Below are positions 35,978 to 45,432 of a stretch of 57,665 nucleotides of DNA, one piece after another; positions within the stretch are counted from its first letter, which is position 1; the number at the start of each line of letters is the position of its first letter. Under the pieces are notes generated by a model. That model saw nothing but the letters and a program-made list of their open reading frames with translations. It was not told the DNA's origin and did no database searches. The stretch covers positions 1 to 57,665 of the forward strand of contig NZ_PPEL01000009.1 in NCBI RefSeq assembly GCF_002899695.1, written 5' to 3'. A program made the position numbers and the translations under genes. The DNA comes from Rubneribacter badeniensis. GTDB lineage: Bacteria > Actinomycetota > Coriobacteriia > Coriobacteriales > Eggerthellaceae.

Positions 35978-36802
35978 TCAAGCGTTCGAAGCGCCAGACT
36001 GCGAACCGCTCGCTCGCACCTCGAACACGAGATCGCCCGAGAGGATCGTCCGAACACCCTCGTCGGGAACCTCGACAAGAAGCCTACCCTCCCCGTCGAT
36101 GCCCAAAGAAACACCGCTTACCTCGCCGTCGACGTCGCTTATGCGCACCGGCTCGCCCAAGCCGATGGCGTGAGCGATCCACGAATGCCTGATCTGAAAG
36201 AACCCATCCTTCAAAAGGCGGCGGTAATTCGCCTCCAGCCTTTCAAGCACCGCGCACGCACACGCCTTCCGCGACACGGGCGCGCCGGCAAGCTCTTGCA
36301 AGCTGGTCGCTACGTCGGAAAGCTCCTTGGGAAACGATACCGAGCCCACGTTGATCCCGATACCTACGTTTACCCAAGCCACGCGATCGCCTTCGACAGC
36401 CATCTCCGCTCGGATACCGCAGAGCTTGCGCCACCGATACGGTCCGCTTGCTGCAAGCACGTCGTTGGGCCACTTGATGCCCACGGAAAATCCCAGGCCG
36501 TCAAGCGCCTCCGCAACGGAAACCGCCGCGGTCAGCGTCAAGAGGGGAGCGCACTCAGCCGACAGGTCAGGCCGAAGCAGCGCAGTCATCCATACGCCTT
36601 CCCCCGGTGGCGAGTACCACCGACGGTCGAAGCGGCCCGACCCCGCTGTCTGGCAATCGGCCACTACCAATGTGAATTCGGCTTCGCCCCGCTCGGCCAA
36701 ACGCTGGGCCTCTGTCATCGTAGATGCCACAATCTCATGAGCGTGAATGCGCCAGGAGCTGTCCGATCCAAGCCCTTCCTCTATATCCTTTGCCTCAAGC
36801 AC
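35978..36802 (-). CDS. birA: Biotin-protein ligase
   Basis: This 274-residue enzyme attaches biotin to the lysine of biotin carrier proteins. Family motifs are AGSGRFDRRWYSPPGEGVWMT (about 53-73, the biotinyl-AMP loop), GIKWPNDVLA (about 106-115) and WVNVGIGINV (about 143-152). The N-terminal DNA-binding domain of bifunctional BirA is absent, so this is the catalytic-only form. It starts at a GTG behind GGGAGG, 36 bases after mdcB, at the end of the malonate operon, where it would serve the biotin carrier MadF. Confidence 0.92.
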   Translation of the reverse strand: MLEAKDIEEGLGSDSSWRIHAHEIVASTMTEAQRLAERGEAEFTLVVADCQTAGSGRFDRRWYSPPGEGVWMTALLRPDLSAECAPLLTLTAAVSVAEALDGLGFSVGIKWPNDVLAASGPYRWRKLCGIRAEMAVEGDRVAWVNVGIGINVGSVSFPKELSDVATSLQELAGAPVSRKACACAVLERLEANYRRLLKDGFFQIRHSWIAHAIGLGEPVRISDVDGEVSGVSLGIDGEGRLLVEVPDEGVRTILSGDLVFEVRASGSQSGASNA

Positions 36803-36838
36803 CTCTCCGTCCCTCCCTTGAGCAGTTGCGAATGCCCC

Positions 36839-37705
36839 CTAGCGCACCTCAACAGGGAACGAGCCGCTCTCCCATAGATGGCAGGCAACCGTGACCGACA
36901 GCAAATCGGCGCTGCCGCCCGGGCTCAACCTGCGCTCGCGGCAATAGCCGTCGATTCGACCGTACGCCTTGCGCCCTGCGTCAGTGAGCAGCCCGCCCGA
37001 ACGGCACGCCTCGTCGGCCAAGGCGCGCAGCCCCGAAAGCCCCTCAACTCCTCCGCGCCACAGCACCGTCGTGTCCTCGACGCCCCGCATGAGGTGGACA
37101 AGCGCATGCCGCAACGAATCGGAAAGCTGCAACCCCGCCGCGAACGCCTCGCGCAACGCGGGCAAGCCCTCGTGCTCGACATGCGGAAACCCTGCCTCCA
37201 CTTCCCCGCGAATGCCCGTGGCCCCAAAAGCTCGGTACAGTTTTTCACCCGCCGTGACAGGCTCCTTCACACCATCCAGCTCGCGCTCGACGATCCCGCG
37301 AGTCGCCTCGCGCACGTACGCGAACACCTCGTCGAGACGCACCTCCCCGTACAGCCCTTGCACCCGGGCAGCGGCCGCAGCCAAAAGCCCGAGCGCGAAC
37401 AGGGCACCTCGCTGCGTGTTCACCCCATGCGTGGCCTCAAGAAGATCGTCTTCCGCGACCACGCCAAGACGGCGAACCTCCCTCAGAAGCTCGGAAGGCT
37501 CGCCATCAAAGTGCAATCCCGTCCCGACGATACGGTAAAAATGCGGAAGAAGGGCAACGGATCCGCTCATGAACGTCAGGATGCTCATGTCGTCATGACT
37601 TCCATTTCCGTCGGAGCACACAAGACCAGGTTTGCCCGGTGTTGCCACTTCCAGCAAAAGCCCATGCACAACCGGCTGCGTCAAACGCCAGCAGACCGCA
37701 TCCAT
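36839..37705 (-). CDS. mdcB: Triphosphoribosyl-dephospho-CoA synthase (MdcB/CitG/MadG type)
   Basis: This 288-residue enzyme makes 2'-(5''-triphosphoribosyl)-3'-dephospho-CoA, the precursor of the malonate decarboxylase carrier-protein prosthetic group. Signatures are TPGKPGLV (about 22-29), [13 protein letters not shown] (about 90-102), [14 protein letters not shown] (about 160-173) and [10 protein letters not shown] (about 262-271). It follows madM by 25 bases with a GGAGGGAGAGG site. In Malonomonas the counterpart is near the front of the cluster rather than the end. Confidence 0.93.
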   Translation of the reverse strand: MDAVCWRLTQPVVHGLLLEVATPGKPGLVCSDGNGSHDDMSILTFMSGSVALLPHFYRIVGTGLHFDGEPSELLREVRRLGVVAEDDLLEATHGVNTQRGALFALGLLAAAAARVQGLYGEVRLDEVFAYVREATRGIVERELDGVKEPVTAGEKLYRAFGATGIRGEVEAGFPHVEHEGLPALREAFAAGLQLSDSLRHALVHLMRGVEDTTVLWRGGVEGLSGLRALADEACRSGGLLTDAGRKAYGRIDGYCRERRLSPGGSADLLSVTVACHLWESGSFPVEVR

Positions 37706-37730
37706 GCCCTCTCCCTCCGCAACATTTGCG

Positions 37731-38495
37731 TTACAACAGCGTCGTCATCGCCAAGTACAGCACCGACGGACACAAAAGGCATCCAAGCCCCGTGTAGAAC
37801 GTGGCAGTCATGGCCCCATACGGCACAAGGCGTGCATCGGTGGCCGCAAGACCCGCCGCCGTTCCGCTCGTAGTGCCCATAAGGCCGCCGTAGATCATCG
37901 CCGCTTTAGGATTGTTGAGCCGCAACGGCTTGGCCAGCACCGGAGTGATGATCATGACAACGATCGATTTGATCACGCCGATGGCGATGCTGATGGCCAC
38001 CACGTCGGAGGTGGCTCCCACCGCAGCACCGGTGACCGGCCCCACGATGAACGTGACCGCGCCAGCCCCGATGGTGGTCATGCTGGCCACGTCCGTGTAC
38101 CCGAAGGCAAACGCGAGCACAACGCCCAGAATAAATGCCAGCACCACGCCGATAAGCAACGAAAGAATCCCAGGCAGACCCGACTTTTTGATTTCCTCAA
38201 GCCGCGCGCCAAACGCCGTGGAGATGATGGCGAAGTCACGCAGCATCGATCCTCCCATGACGCCCAACCCGCTGAACAGGGCCACATCGCTCAAGCCCTT
38301 GCTGCCGCCCGTGGCGATACCGCCGATGAAAGCGAGCACCAACCCCAGCACGATGGCGATGGCCGAGCCGTGAATGCGACCCTTCGTCAGCTTCGAGAGC
38401 CCGTACGACACCCACATCACAACGCCAACCACGGCAAACGACATGACCAGACCGTAATCGGTCATAATGCCGACAATGATATCCATGATATCCAT
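37731..38495 (-). CDS. madM: Malonate transporter subunit MadM
   Basis: This 254-residue membrane protein, the larger half of the two-component MadLM malonate carrier, shows about nine hydrophobic helices. They include [21 protein letters not shown] (about 80-100) and [22 protein letters not shown] (about 151-172). MadLM imports malonate with protons or sodium. It follows madL by 12 bases. Confidence 0.93.
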   Translation of the reverse strand: MDIMDIIVGIMTDYGLVMSFAVVGVVMWVSYGLSKLTKGRIHGSAIAIVLGLVLAFIGGIATGGSKGLSDVALFSGLGVMGGSMLRDFAIISTAFGARLEEIKKSGLPGILSLLIGVVLAFILGVVLAFAFGYTDVASMTTIGAGAVTFIVGPVTGAAVGATSDVVAISIAIGVIKSIVVMIITPVLAKPLRLNNPKAAMIYGGLMGTTSGTAAGLAATDARLVPYGAMTATFYTGLGCLLCPSVLYLAMTTLL

Positions 38496-38507
38496 AGCGC
38501 TTCACCC

Positions 38508-38897
38508 CTATCCTTGCTCGATGGGAGGCAAGGGATCCGAAGGCTTGCCCAGCTTCTGCAGAACGGGAACCAAAAGAAGCGGAATAACCACGACCACAAT
38601 CCCCGAAATGATGGCGAGCGCCCCGCCGCCGACGATGGCTGATGCCACGTCCTGACACGCCGTCATAGCCACCACGACGGGGATGTACATTGCGCTCCAG
38701 AACGTGATACCGCTCTGAGCCTTTTCGGAAAGCTTGCCCTCCTTCGTGAGCTTGCTCGATATCAGGATGAGCGCCAGCATGGCGAAACCCACGCCGCCGA
38801 CGTTCGAATCCACACCTGTGACAACTCCGAGCACGTCACCGCAGAACATACCGAGGAACATGCAGCCAGCTAGCAAGGTCAATCCGTAAACAACCAT
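38508..38897 (-). CDS. madL: Malonate transporter subunit MadL
   Basis: This 129-residue membrane protein with four hydrophobic helices starts MVVYGLTLLAGCMFLGMFCGDVLG; the pattern GVDSNVGGVGFAMLALI is characteristic of MadL. It forms the malonate carrier with MadM. I start at the ATG at 38897; a longer frame to 38951 adds hydrophilic residues unlike the family. Confidence 0.92.
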   Translation of the reverse strand: MVVYGLTLLAGCMFLGMFCGDVLGVVTGVDSNVGGVGFAMLALILISSKLTKEGKLSEKAQSGITFWSAMYIPVVVAMTACQDVASAIVGGGALAIISGIVVVVIPLLLVPVLQKLGKPSDPLPPIEQG

Positions 38898-38960
38898 GTC
38901 ATGCCTCTCTTCAATCGCCGGAAGCGGCGCCCCGCTACCGGGACGCCGCACGTCCGCCTG

Positions 38961-39170
38961 CTACTCGATGACGAACATCACATCGCCTGCGTTCACGCGA
39001 TCACCGACAGAGAAACGCACCTCCTTAACCATACCGTTGGCAGGACAGGCGATGCTCTGGCGCATCTTCATGGCCTCCATCACGCCGAGGATGTCCTTCT
39101 CATGCACCTCGTCGCCCACCTTGACGTTGATCTCGAGCATCTTTCCGGGAACCCTGCTCTTCACGTCCAT
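38961..39170 (-). CDS. madF: Biotin carrier protein MadF
   Basis: This 69-residue biotinyl/lipoyl domain has the biotinylation motif EAMKM with Lys35. It carries CO2 from the carboxyltransferase MadCD to the membrane decarboxylase MadB. It is one of the shortest biotin carriers, with no linker or second domain, as in Malonomonas MadF. AAGGAG precedes the ATG. Its modifying enzyme BirA is encoded in the same operon. Confidence 0.95.
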   Translation of the reverse strand: MDVKSRVPGKMLEINVKVGDEVHEKDILGVMEAMKMRQSIACPANGMVKEVRFSVGDRVNAGDVMFVIE

Positions 39171-39198
39171 TTCCTTCTCCTTCTCTTCGTAGAACCCT

Positions 39199-39891
39199 TT
39201 ATCTATGATTCATAACGACGGCTTCTTCCTTCGAGAAAAGCCGCACGTCGTTGAACCCTTTGGCAAGAACGCTGCCGCTGTCGGAGCAGAACTCCCCGAG
39301 CTTGGCGGCCCATCCGCCCTCAAGCTCGATCTCGGCGTCAATCCGCACGCCTGTCCGCTCCTCCACATCCAGCAGCCCTTCGTGCAACCGCTGCGCCTCG
39401 TCCGACCCCTCGCAACGCACGAGCAAATCCAGATCCGAGGTGCCGTCGCAATACGGCAGCCCCGTGGCCAGCTCGAGCGCGGCGGAGCCGAACACCCCGC
39501 ACGCCAGCCCTTGCCCGCGCGCGAAGCGCAAGGCGCGCGACAAAGCGTCGAACACCGGCAGTGGGCGCAGCATGGCCGTTCGGGCCAACCCCGCCACCTG
39601 GTACGGATCGCGCACCAGCGTCACCGCCGAGCGGGGGACGCACGACGACAGGCGCAAACGCATGCCGTCTTTGCGGAAGGGGGACGAAAACCCCACGCAC
39701 AGGCCCTCCGCCCCCTGCTCCTGGCGCCGCACGATGCCCGGCACCAGCACGCCGTCGAAGCCGTCGACCGCAAGCTCGCGGATCTCCTCCTCCGACCACG
39801 CCTTCGCATCTCCCACCACCTCCACCGCCATGGCCCGGCGCGCCGAAGCGGTCAAGGTCACCAGGTCGTGTCGCCTGAAGAGAGCTTTCAC
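39199..39891 (-). CDS. mdcG: Malonate decarboxylase holo-carrier-protein synthase (MdcG-like, MadK position)
   Basis: This 230-residue phosphoribosyl-dephospho-CoA transferase attaches the prosthetic group to the carrier protein MadE. The nucleotidyltransferase core is GVFGSAALELATGLPYC (about 136-152) followed by SDLDLLV (about 156-162) and a second acidic strand RIDAEIEL. It starts at a GTG with GGAGG 7 bases upstream, next to the madH stop. It partners MdcB, which makes its substrate. Confidence 0.9.
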   Translation of the reverse strand: MKALFRRHDLVTLTASARRAMAVEVVGDAKAWSEEEIRELAVDGFDGVLVPGIVRRQEQGAEGLCVGFSSPFRKDGMRLRLSSCVPRSAVTLVRDPYQVAGLARTAMLRPLPVFDALSRALRFARGQGLACGVFGSAALELATGLPYCDGTSDLDLLVRCEGSDEAQRLHEGLLDVEERTGVRIDAEIELEGGWAAKLGEFCSDSGSVLAKGFNDVRLFSKEEAVVMNHR

Positions 39892-39895
39892 CCCC

Positions 39896-40990
39896 CTACC
39901 TCCGCTTCATCCACACCGGGTCGGACTTCGACTGCGACTGGAAGCGCTCCTGCGCCTCCAGAAGCCGTGCGAACAGCACGGTCTTGCGAGGGTCGTCGAT
40001 CAGATGCGACGACCCCTCAAAACCGGTGGCGGGCCGAAGCTCCAGCACGTTGGCGACCGCGCCCGTCTCCAGCTCGGGATCCACCCGCACCACCCTGCCC
40101 TTGATGCGCAGGATGCTTCGCGCCGCCCGCTCCACCGTCATGGCGGAACGGGCCGTGCTCGCCTTCACCACCACGTCGTGCTCGCACCTCGTGCGCTGGC
40201 GAGCGTAGGTGGGCAGGCTTCCCTCGCCGCCCAGCACATGCCCGCCGCTTGCGGGAAAGCTATCGCCCGTGGGCAGTCCGCCCACCGCAAGCGCAAGCCG
40301 GCCCTCTCCCTCCGGCAGCAGCGAGAGGTCGTCTCGCAGCGGCTCGCCGTCCATGGCGATCCAACCGAACTCCTGGCAGCCGTACAGGTCGTGCACGGAC
40401 GCATCCAGCGCCCGCGCCGTCTCCAAAAGCTCCAAGTCAAGCGGCGTCCCACTCGCAAAGAGGACAAGGCCGCGCGGAACCAGGTCCCAAAGCCCCAGCC
40501 TCTTCGCATCTTCAAGCGCCGCCCGCAAAAAGCTCGATTCGCCGATCACCAGACGCGGACGGTCGCGGCACAACGCGACCAAAAACGCGTCCCGCGAGGA
40601 ATGCGACAAGAACCGGGGGCGCACCGCCGTATCGTCGAACACCCGGCGCGAGAACACGTTGACCAGCGGCGGGTAGCACACAAGCAGGTCCTCCCCCGCC
40701 TGCGCGCCGACGCGCTCCAAGGCGGCCACGCCGGCGGCAACGCGCTCGGGCAGCTCCTCGTGCGTGACGCCCACGATGTTTTGGAACGCGGTGCTGCCCG
40801 TGGTGAACGTGACGTAGGCCACGTTCAGGGGCGTGTGCACCTCCTCGATCACGTGAGCGCTCGTCGGCCCCGCCGCAAGCTTGTCCTCCAGCGCGCGCCG
40901 CGGCATCTCCGCGAAGCTCGGCGCCGTGGAAAACTCGTCAACAGCCTCGGCCATCTGCTCGAGAACGGCTCGCGCCTCCCGATCCTCCAT
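39896..40990 (-). CDS. madH: Acetate:carrier-protein ligase MadH (acyl-protein synthetase fold)
   Basis: This 364-residue ATP-dependent ligase acetylates the thiol of the MadE prosthetic group to activate the enzyme. It belongs to the LuxE/adenylate-forming group: the TFTTGSTAFQNI segment (about 57-68) and HDLYGCQEFGWIA (about 200-212) are visible. The ATG at 40990 is preferred; a longer upstream frame overlaps madD and has biased composition. Position between madD and mdcG matches the Malonomonas order. Confidence 0.88.
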   Translation of the reverse strand: MEDREARAVLEQMAEAVDEFSTAPSFAEMPRRALEDKLAAGPTSAHVIEEVHTPLNVAYVTFTTGSTAFQNIVGVTHEELPERVAAGVAALERVGAQAGEDLLVCYPPLVNVFSRRVFDDTAVRPRFLSHSSRDAFLVALCRDRPRLVIGESSFLRAALEDAKRLGLWDLVPRGLVLFASGTPLDLELLETARALDASVHDLYGCQEFGWIAMDGEPLRDDLSLLPEGEGRLALAVGGLPTGDSFPASGGHVLGGEGSLPTYARQRTRCEHDVVVKASTARSAMTVERAARSILRIKGRVVRVDPELETGAVANVLELRPATGFEGSSHLIDDPRKTVLFARLLEAQERFQSQSKSDPVWMKRR

Positions 40991-41000
40991 CGCAAACCCC

Positions 41001-41879
41001 TTACAGGTACTCGCCCGCCACTGCGGCGAACTCCTCGCGCATCCGCGCGATAACCGGCAGGCGCACGGTACGCCCGCCGCGCTCCTCGCCAAGCTTGCCG
41101 TGGTACATGGGACCCGAGGCGTCAGGCTCGCCGGAGAGCTTGGCGGCCTCCACCTCGCCGATATGGCGCTCGACGGCGCTGCCCATGTCCTCGACGTTCT
41201 CCACAAGCTCGTCCACGCCGCCCAGGCGGTAGAAGAACTCGGGGCCTGCGGCGAACACGGGGTTTTCCTTCGACAGCTTCTCCAAGCGCTCGATGTCCAT
41301 CTTCGTGATGCGCGAGATGCTCGTGATGGGCATGACGTGGATCATCGTGCCGAACTCCGGCGACAGCGAAAGAATGTGGTCGGCCTGCAGGCCATGGCAC
41401 AAAAACGCGCCCGAGATGGCGCGCCCGATGACGAGCGCGATCACGGCATGCCCCGCCTTGCGGGCCTCGGCGAGCGCCAGCTGGTAGGCTCCCGTGGCCT
41501 TGTTCATGCCGAAGATCTCCTCGATCTTGCCCGGCCCGTTGCCCGGCGTGTCGACGATGAGCACGAGCGGTCGCTTCTCGCCGATCTCCTTGTCGGCGTC
41601 CTGGTCGATGACCCGGTACACCGTCTTGGCCATCTTGTAGGCCTCTTCCATGCCGATGACGCCGAAGTACACCACCGGGAAGCGCTCGTTGAAGGCCTGG
41701 GCGTCGTTGGCGATCACCACCACGTCGCGGCCGCCGAGCCTCGCCTCGCCCACCACGGCGCCGGGACCGAGATCCGCAGGGGCCTCCCAGTCGCCGATTT
41801 TGTTCTCATGGAAGCTGCCGTCCTCCACGATCATGTCGATCGCGTCGCGCCCTCTTCCGATCATCGACTCTACAGTCAT
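41001..41879 (-). CDS. madD: Malonate decarboxylase carboxyltransferase subunit MadD
   Basis: This 292-residue protein with a crotonase/carboxyltransferase fold forms, with MadC, the transferase that moves the malonyl carboxyl to biotin on MadF. The oxyanion-hole region shows VIGRAISGAFLCHGLQADHILSL (about 151-173). It corresponds to the gamma subunit MdcE of the soluble enzymes. It follows madC by 12 bases. Confidence 0.93.
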   Translation of the reverse strand: MTVESMIGRGRDAIDMIVEDGSFHENKIGDWEAPADLGPGAVVGEARLGGRDVVVIANDAQAFNERFPVVYFGVIGMEEAYKMAKTVYRVIDQDADKEIGEKRPLVLIVDTPGNGPGKIEEIFGMNKATGAYQLALAEARKAGHAVIALVIGRAISGAFLCHGLQADHILSLSPEFGTMIHVMPITSISRITKMDIERLEKLSKENPVFAAGPEFFYRLGGVDELVENVEDMGSAVERHIGEVEAAKLSGEPDASGPMYHGKLGEERGGRTVRLPVIARMREEFAAVAGEYL

Positions 41880-41891
41880 GGCTTCCCTCCT

Positions 41892-42842
41892 CTACCGACG
41901 CTTGGCCGCACGCAGGAACTCTTCAGTGGTTTGCTCGGGGATGCCCGCAGGATCCTCGTTGCCGAAGTACGCCCACACGTCGCGCGCATCCTTCGGCTGG
42001 ATCTCGCAGGACAGCTCCACGAGGTCGAGCTGCTCGTCGACAAGCTCCTCGGAGCCGATGCGACGGTTCTTCACGATCTCGTCGTAGGGCTTGGACAGCA
42101 CGTCGGCAAGCGCCTCCTTGAACGAGGCGATGGAGTCCTCGACCAGGTAGTTGCAGTCGCGCATGATGTACTTGTGCTTGCCGCCGGTGGTGCGGTAGAC
42201 AAGCGCGCGGTCCGCGGAGTCGAACTCGGCCTTGCCCATCTCCTGCTCGATGACCTCGGGGCCGGTAAGGCCCAGGCGCCCAAGCTCGCTCATGACCACC
42301 ACGTCGGTGGCGGCGGCCACGAAGCCCATGCCGCCGAAGCAGCCCACCTTGCTGCCGATCATGGCGATGACGGGGAACTTGCCCTTCGTCTCCTGGATCT
42401 GGTCCATCACCTCGGCATGGGCGAGCAGGCCGGCGTTGGCCTCGTGCAGGCGCACGCCGCCCGTCTCGAACGAGATGACCACGGCGGGAAGCCGCTCGGC
42501 CAGCTCGTCGGGATGCTCCTCGAGAATGCGCTCGTACATCTGGCGAGCCAGCTCGAAGGTGCCCACCATCTTGGCCCCGTGAACCTCGCCGACGGCGCCG
42601 CCGATGAAGCGGCCCTCCTGCGAGATCACGAACACGGGATGCTTGCCGACGAGGCCGACGCCCGTCACCACGCCGTCGTCGAACTCGATGGCCTCGCCCA
42701 GCACCGGCAGGTGCGGGCTGCTCATGCGGTCAGCCGGACCGCACAGCTCGGTGAAGGTCCCCTCGTCGACCAAGCCCCGCGCACGCTCGCGCGCGGTGGC
42801 CTCGTAAAAGCTTTTGCCCGAGAGCTTGTCCTGATCGGTCAT
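41892..42842 (-). CDS. madC: Malonate decarboxylase carboxyltransferase subunit MadC
   Basis: This 316-residue partner of MadD corresponds to the beta subunit MdcD. The signature SFETGGVRLHEANAGLLAH (about 124-142) and the KVGCFGGMGFVAAATDVVVM stretch (about 164-183) mark the acyl-CoA/acyl-carrier binding core. It starts 3 bases after the madE stop, so translation is coupled. Confidence 0.94.
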   Translation of the reverse strand: MTDQDKLSGKSFYEATARERARGLVDEGTFTELCGPADRMSSPHLPVLGEAIEFDDGVVTGVGLVGKHPVFVISQEGRFIGGAVGEVHGAKMVGTFELARQMYERILEEHPDELAERLPAVVISFETGGVRLHEANAGLLAHAEVMDQIQETKGKFPVIAMIGSKVGCFGGMGFVAAATDVVVMSELGRLGLTGPEVIEQEMGKAEFDSADRALVYRTTGGKHKYIMRDCNYLVEDSIASFKEALADVLSKPYDEIVKNRRIGSEELVDEQLDLVELSCEIQPKDARDVWAYFGNEDPAGIPEQTTEEFLRAAKRR

Positions 42843-42845
42843 CGC

Positions 42846-43166
42846 TTACGCCTCCTTCCGCGCCTCTTCGACCGCCTGGCGCATCCTCATGCCCACCACG
42901 ACGGGCGTCGCATTGTTGTCGTTGATCTCCACGCTCACATCCGCCAGGCCGGAGTCGCGCACGAAGCGATCGAGCACCTTCTCCCACACCTGGTCGAACC
43001 CGGTGACGGGCGTGATCACCTTGAACTCGACCGCGCCATCGAGATCCTTCCTCTCGAACATGACCTCCATGTCGCCCGAGCCCACCACGCCGGTGTGGCT
43101 CCATTCGACGGGCAACGGCTTGGGGTCGTCGGCTTTGAACGTGAAGCTCAGTTCGGTCAATGCCAT
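42846..43166 (-). CDS. madE: Malonate decarboxylase acyl carrier protein MadE
   Basis: This 106-residue carrier protein corresponds to MdcC. Ser30 in VGSGDMEV is the expected attachment site of the phosphoribosyl-dephospho-CoA group. It carries acetyl and malonyl thioesters between MadA, MadCD and MadH. Normal length and intact. Confidence 0.94.
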   Translation of the reverse strand: MALTELSFTFKADDPKPLPVEWSHTGVVGSGDMEVMFERKDLDGAVEFKVITPVTGFDQVWEKVLDRFVRDSGLADVSVEINDNNATPVVVGMRMRQAVEEARKEA

Positions 43167-43196
43167 TGCGTGCCTCCTTCGATCTTTCCGTTCGGG

Positions 43197-44867
43197 TTAC
43201 CAGTTGCGGAAGCGGGCCGGCGGGTTGTACAGGCCGTTAGACCACTTCACCAGGTCTTTCACGTTCTTCGCCGCAAGCATGCTGCGGTTGGCGCGGGCAA
43301 CGTCGATGCCGAGGTCGGCCGGCGTCTTGAAGATGCCGCGCTCGCGCAGCCCGGCCGTCTCGGCCGGATCCTCCTGCATGCCGACGGAGGTGAAGCCCGC
43401 CACCGCGCGGATCGCGGCCATGCGCTCGGCCATGGTCGTGCACTTGTGCAGGTAGGCGATGCCCTCCTCCGTGACGATGTGCGTGAGGTCGTCGCTGTAG
43501 ATCATCACGGGCGGCAGATCGAGGTTGGCGTTCTTGGCCAGCTTGACGGCGTCAAGCTCCTCCACGAAGCCGGGGGCCAGCTTCTCGCGGAACGTCTCCT
43601 GCAGCTGCACCACGAGGCGCTTGCCGCGCGGCAGGTCGCCCACCAGCTCGCTTTGGATGCCGTACTCCTCGCCGCACTTGAGCCAGCCCGGCGTCGCATG
43701 GCGGCGGCCCTTCGCGTCGCAGCCCATGTTGGGCGCGCCGCCGAACCCGGCCACGCGCGTGGCGGTGGCGGTGCTGGAGTTGCCGTACTTGTCGATCTGC
43801 AGCGTGCCGCCGATGAACAGGTCGAGCGCGTAGTGGCCGGCCGTCTGCGAGAACGCGCGGTTGGAGCGCATGGTGCCGTCGGGACCCACGAAGAACACGT
43901 CGGGACGGGCCGCCACGTAGTCCTCCATGCCCACCTCGCCGCCGAACGAGTGGACGGACTTCACCCAGCCCGACTCGATGGCGGGAATGAGCGTGGGATG
44001 CGGGTTGAGCGAGAAGTACGAGCAGATCTTGCCCTTAAGCCCCAGCTCCTCGCCGTAGGTGGGCAGCAGAAGCTCGATGGCGGCGGTGTCAAATCCGATG
44101 CCGTGGTTGAGGCGCTGGATGCCGTACTCGCCGTAGATGCCCTTGATCACCATCATGGCGCGCAGCACCTGCGAGTCGGTGATGAGGGCGGGGTCGCGCG
44201 TGAACAGCGGCTCCACGTAGAAGGGCTTGGGAGCCTGCACCACGAAGTCCACCCAGTCGCCGGGGATGTCCACCCGCGGCACCTCGTCGACGATCTCGTT
44301 CACCTGGGCCACCACGATGCCCTGCTTGAACTTGGTCGCCTCCACGATGACGGGCGTGTCCTCGGTGTTGAAGCCCGTGAACAGGTTGCCGTTCTTGTCG
44401 GCGCTCACGGCCACGGTCAGCGCCACGCGCGGCGTGAGGTCCATGAAGTAGCGGCCGTACAGCTCCAGGTAGGTGTGGATGGCGCCGATCTCTATCTTGC
44501 CCTCGCGCACGTACTCGGCCAAACGCCCGGCCTGCGGCCCGGAGAACGAGAAGTCCAGCTTCTTGGCGATGCCCTTGTCGAACACGTCCAGGTGAGTGCC
44601 CATGGACAGCACCGACTGCACCATGTGCAGGTCATGCACCTTCGCCGGGTCGACCTTGCACAGGCACTCGGCCAAGAAGTCGGCCTGCTTCTGGTTGTCG
44701 CCCTCGATGTTGAGCTTGTCGCCGGGCCTGATAACGGCCTCGAGCAACGCCACCGTGTCGTCGGCGGCCACCACCTTGCCCTCCTGAACGTAGGGCCGCG
44801 CAGCGGCCCGGCGCTCTTCGGCGTCCCGCTTGAGCGAGTCCCAAACTGCGGTCGGTTGGTTCGTCAT
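43197..44867 (-). CDS. madA: Acetyl-carrier-protein:malonate transferase MadA
   Basis: This 556-residue protein corresponds to the MdcA alpha subunit. It swaps the acetyl group on MadE for malonyl, releasing acetate. Features include LNHGIGFDTAAIELLLPTYG (about 251-270) and GNSSTATATRVAGFGGAPNMGC (about 364-385). It is full length. It follows the hutP-like gene by about 55 bases and precedes madE. Confidence 0.95.
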   Translation of the reverse strand: MTNQPTAVWDSLKRDAEERRAAARPYVQEGKVVAADDTVALLEAVIRPGDKLNIEGDNQKQADFLAECLCKVDPAKVHDLHMVQSVLSMGTHLDVFDKGIAKKLDFSFSGPQAGRLAEYVREGKIEIGAIHTYLELYGRYFMDLTPRVALTVAVSADKNGNLFTGFNTEDTPVIVEATKFKQGIVVAQVNEIVDEVPRVDIPGDWVDFVVQAPKPFYVEPLFTRDPALITDSQVLRAMMVIKGIYGEYGIQRLNHGIGFDTAAIELLLPTYGEELGLKGKICSYFSLNPHPTLIPAIESGWVKSVHSFGGEVGMEDYVAARPDVFFVGPDGTMRSNRAFSQTAGHYALDLFIGGTLQIDKYGNSSTATATRVAGFGGAPNMGCDAKGRRHATPGWLKCGEEYGIQSELVGDLPRGKRLVVQLQETFREKLAPGFVEELDAVKLAKNANLDLPPVMIYSDDLTHIVTEEGIAYLHKCTTMAERMAAIRAVAGFTSVGMQEDPAETAGLRERGIFKTPADLGIDVARANRSMLAAKNVKDLVKWSNGLYNPPARFRNW

Positions 44868-44921
44868 GCTCTCTCCTTTCGATAGTGGAAGTTGCGCGGT
44901 CGGCCCGCGTCGCCCGCCCGC

Positions 44922-45380
44922 TCAGTCGGGCAGATGCATCACGCCTAACCCCACGCGCTCGTGGCACGAGAGCGAATGGAGCGACGACGAGCCGAACAGC
45001 GCAACGGCGACCCATTTGTCGTTGCGAACGATGGCCACTTTCACAGCCAGGTTCACCGAGGAGGCCACGTTGACGATCAGCCCCCGTTTCGCCTCCTCGG
45101 ACGCGTGCACCAGCGCATGGACGGATCGGGGTTCCTTCTCCACCAGGCCCGAGTTGAGGGCCGCGCCGATCACGGCGCGTGTCATCTTCTGCTGAAAATC
45201 CCCCTCGCTCGAACCGCCCACCTCCGTGGCAACGCAGCGGAACCCCTGGAGCGAGAGCGTCCTTCGGTACGATTCCTCCTCGGCGTCGGTCTCGGTCATG
45301 GCCAGCAAGAGCGCTTTCCTACCCAACCCAAGCGGAGTCACACTCTCGTTCCTGCTGCTCGAACCTGCGTGCCGCTCCAT
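44922..45380 (-). CDS. HutP-family RNA-binding antiterminator-like protein
   Basis: This 152-residue protein aligns along its length with Bacillus HutP, the histidine-responsive antiterminator that binds NAG triplets in RNA. VHALVHASEEAKRG (87-100) matches HALYHATMEALHG of HutP, and the tail SCHERVGLGVMHL (138-150) matches LEHETFGVGINHI. The three HutP magnesium ligands therefore map to His88, His92 and His140, all kept. It lies between madB and madA in an operon whose leader ends in an intrinsic terminator. Control of that terminator is the obvious hypothesis. The ligand is unknown. AAAGGGGTGA precedes the start. Confidence 0.85.
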   Translation of the reverse strand: MERHAGSSSRNESVTPLGLGRKALLLAMTETDAEEESYRRTLSLQGFRCVATEVGGSSEGDFQQKMTRAVIGAALNSGLVEKEPRSVHALVHASEEAKRGLIVNVASSVNLAVKVAIVRNDKWVAVALFGSSSLHSLSCHERVGLGVMHLPD

Positions 45381-45432
45381 GCGCGATCACCCCTTTTTCC
45401 TCAGGCCCTTGCGGGCGATTTCCGGAAGAAAG

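Noticed and set aside
40881-44885. A plus-strand open frame of more than 1300 codons opposite the malonate genes
   Set aside because: It is a GC-bias shadow of madA, madE, madC and madD, which have clear families, ribosome sites and operon spacing on the minus strand.
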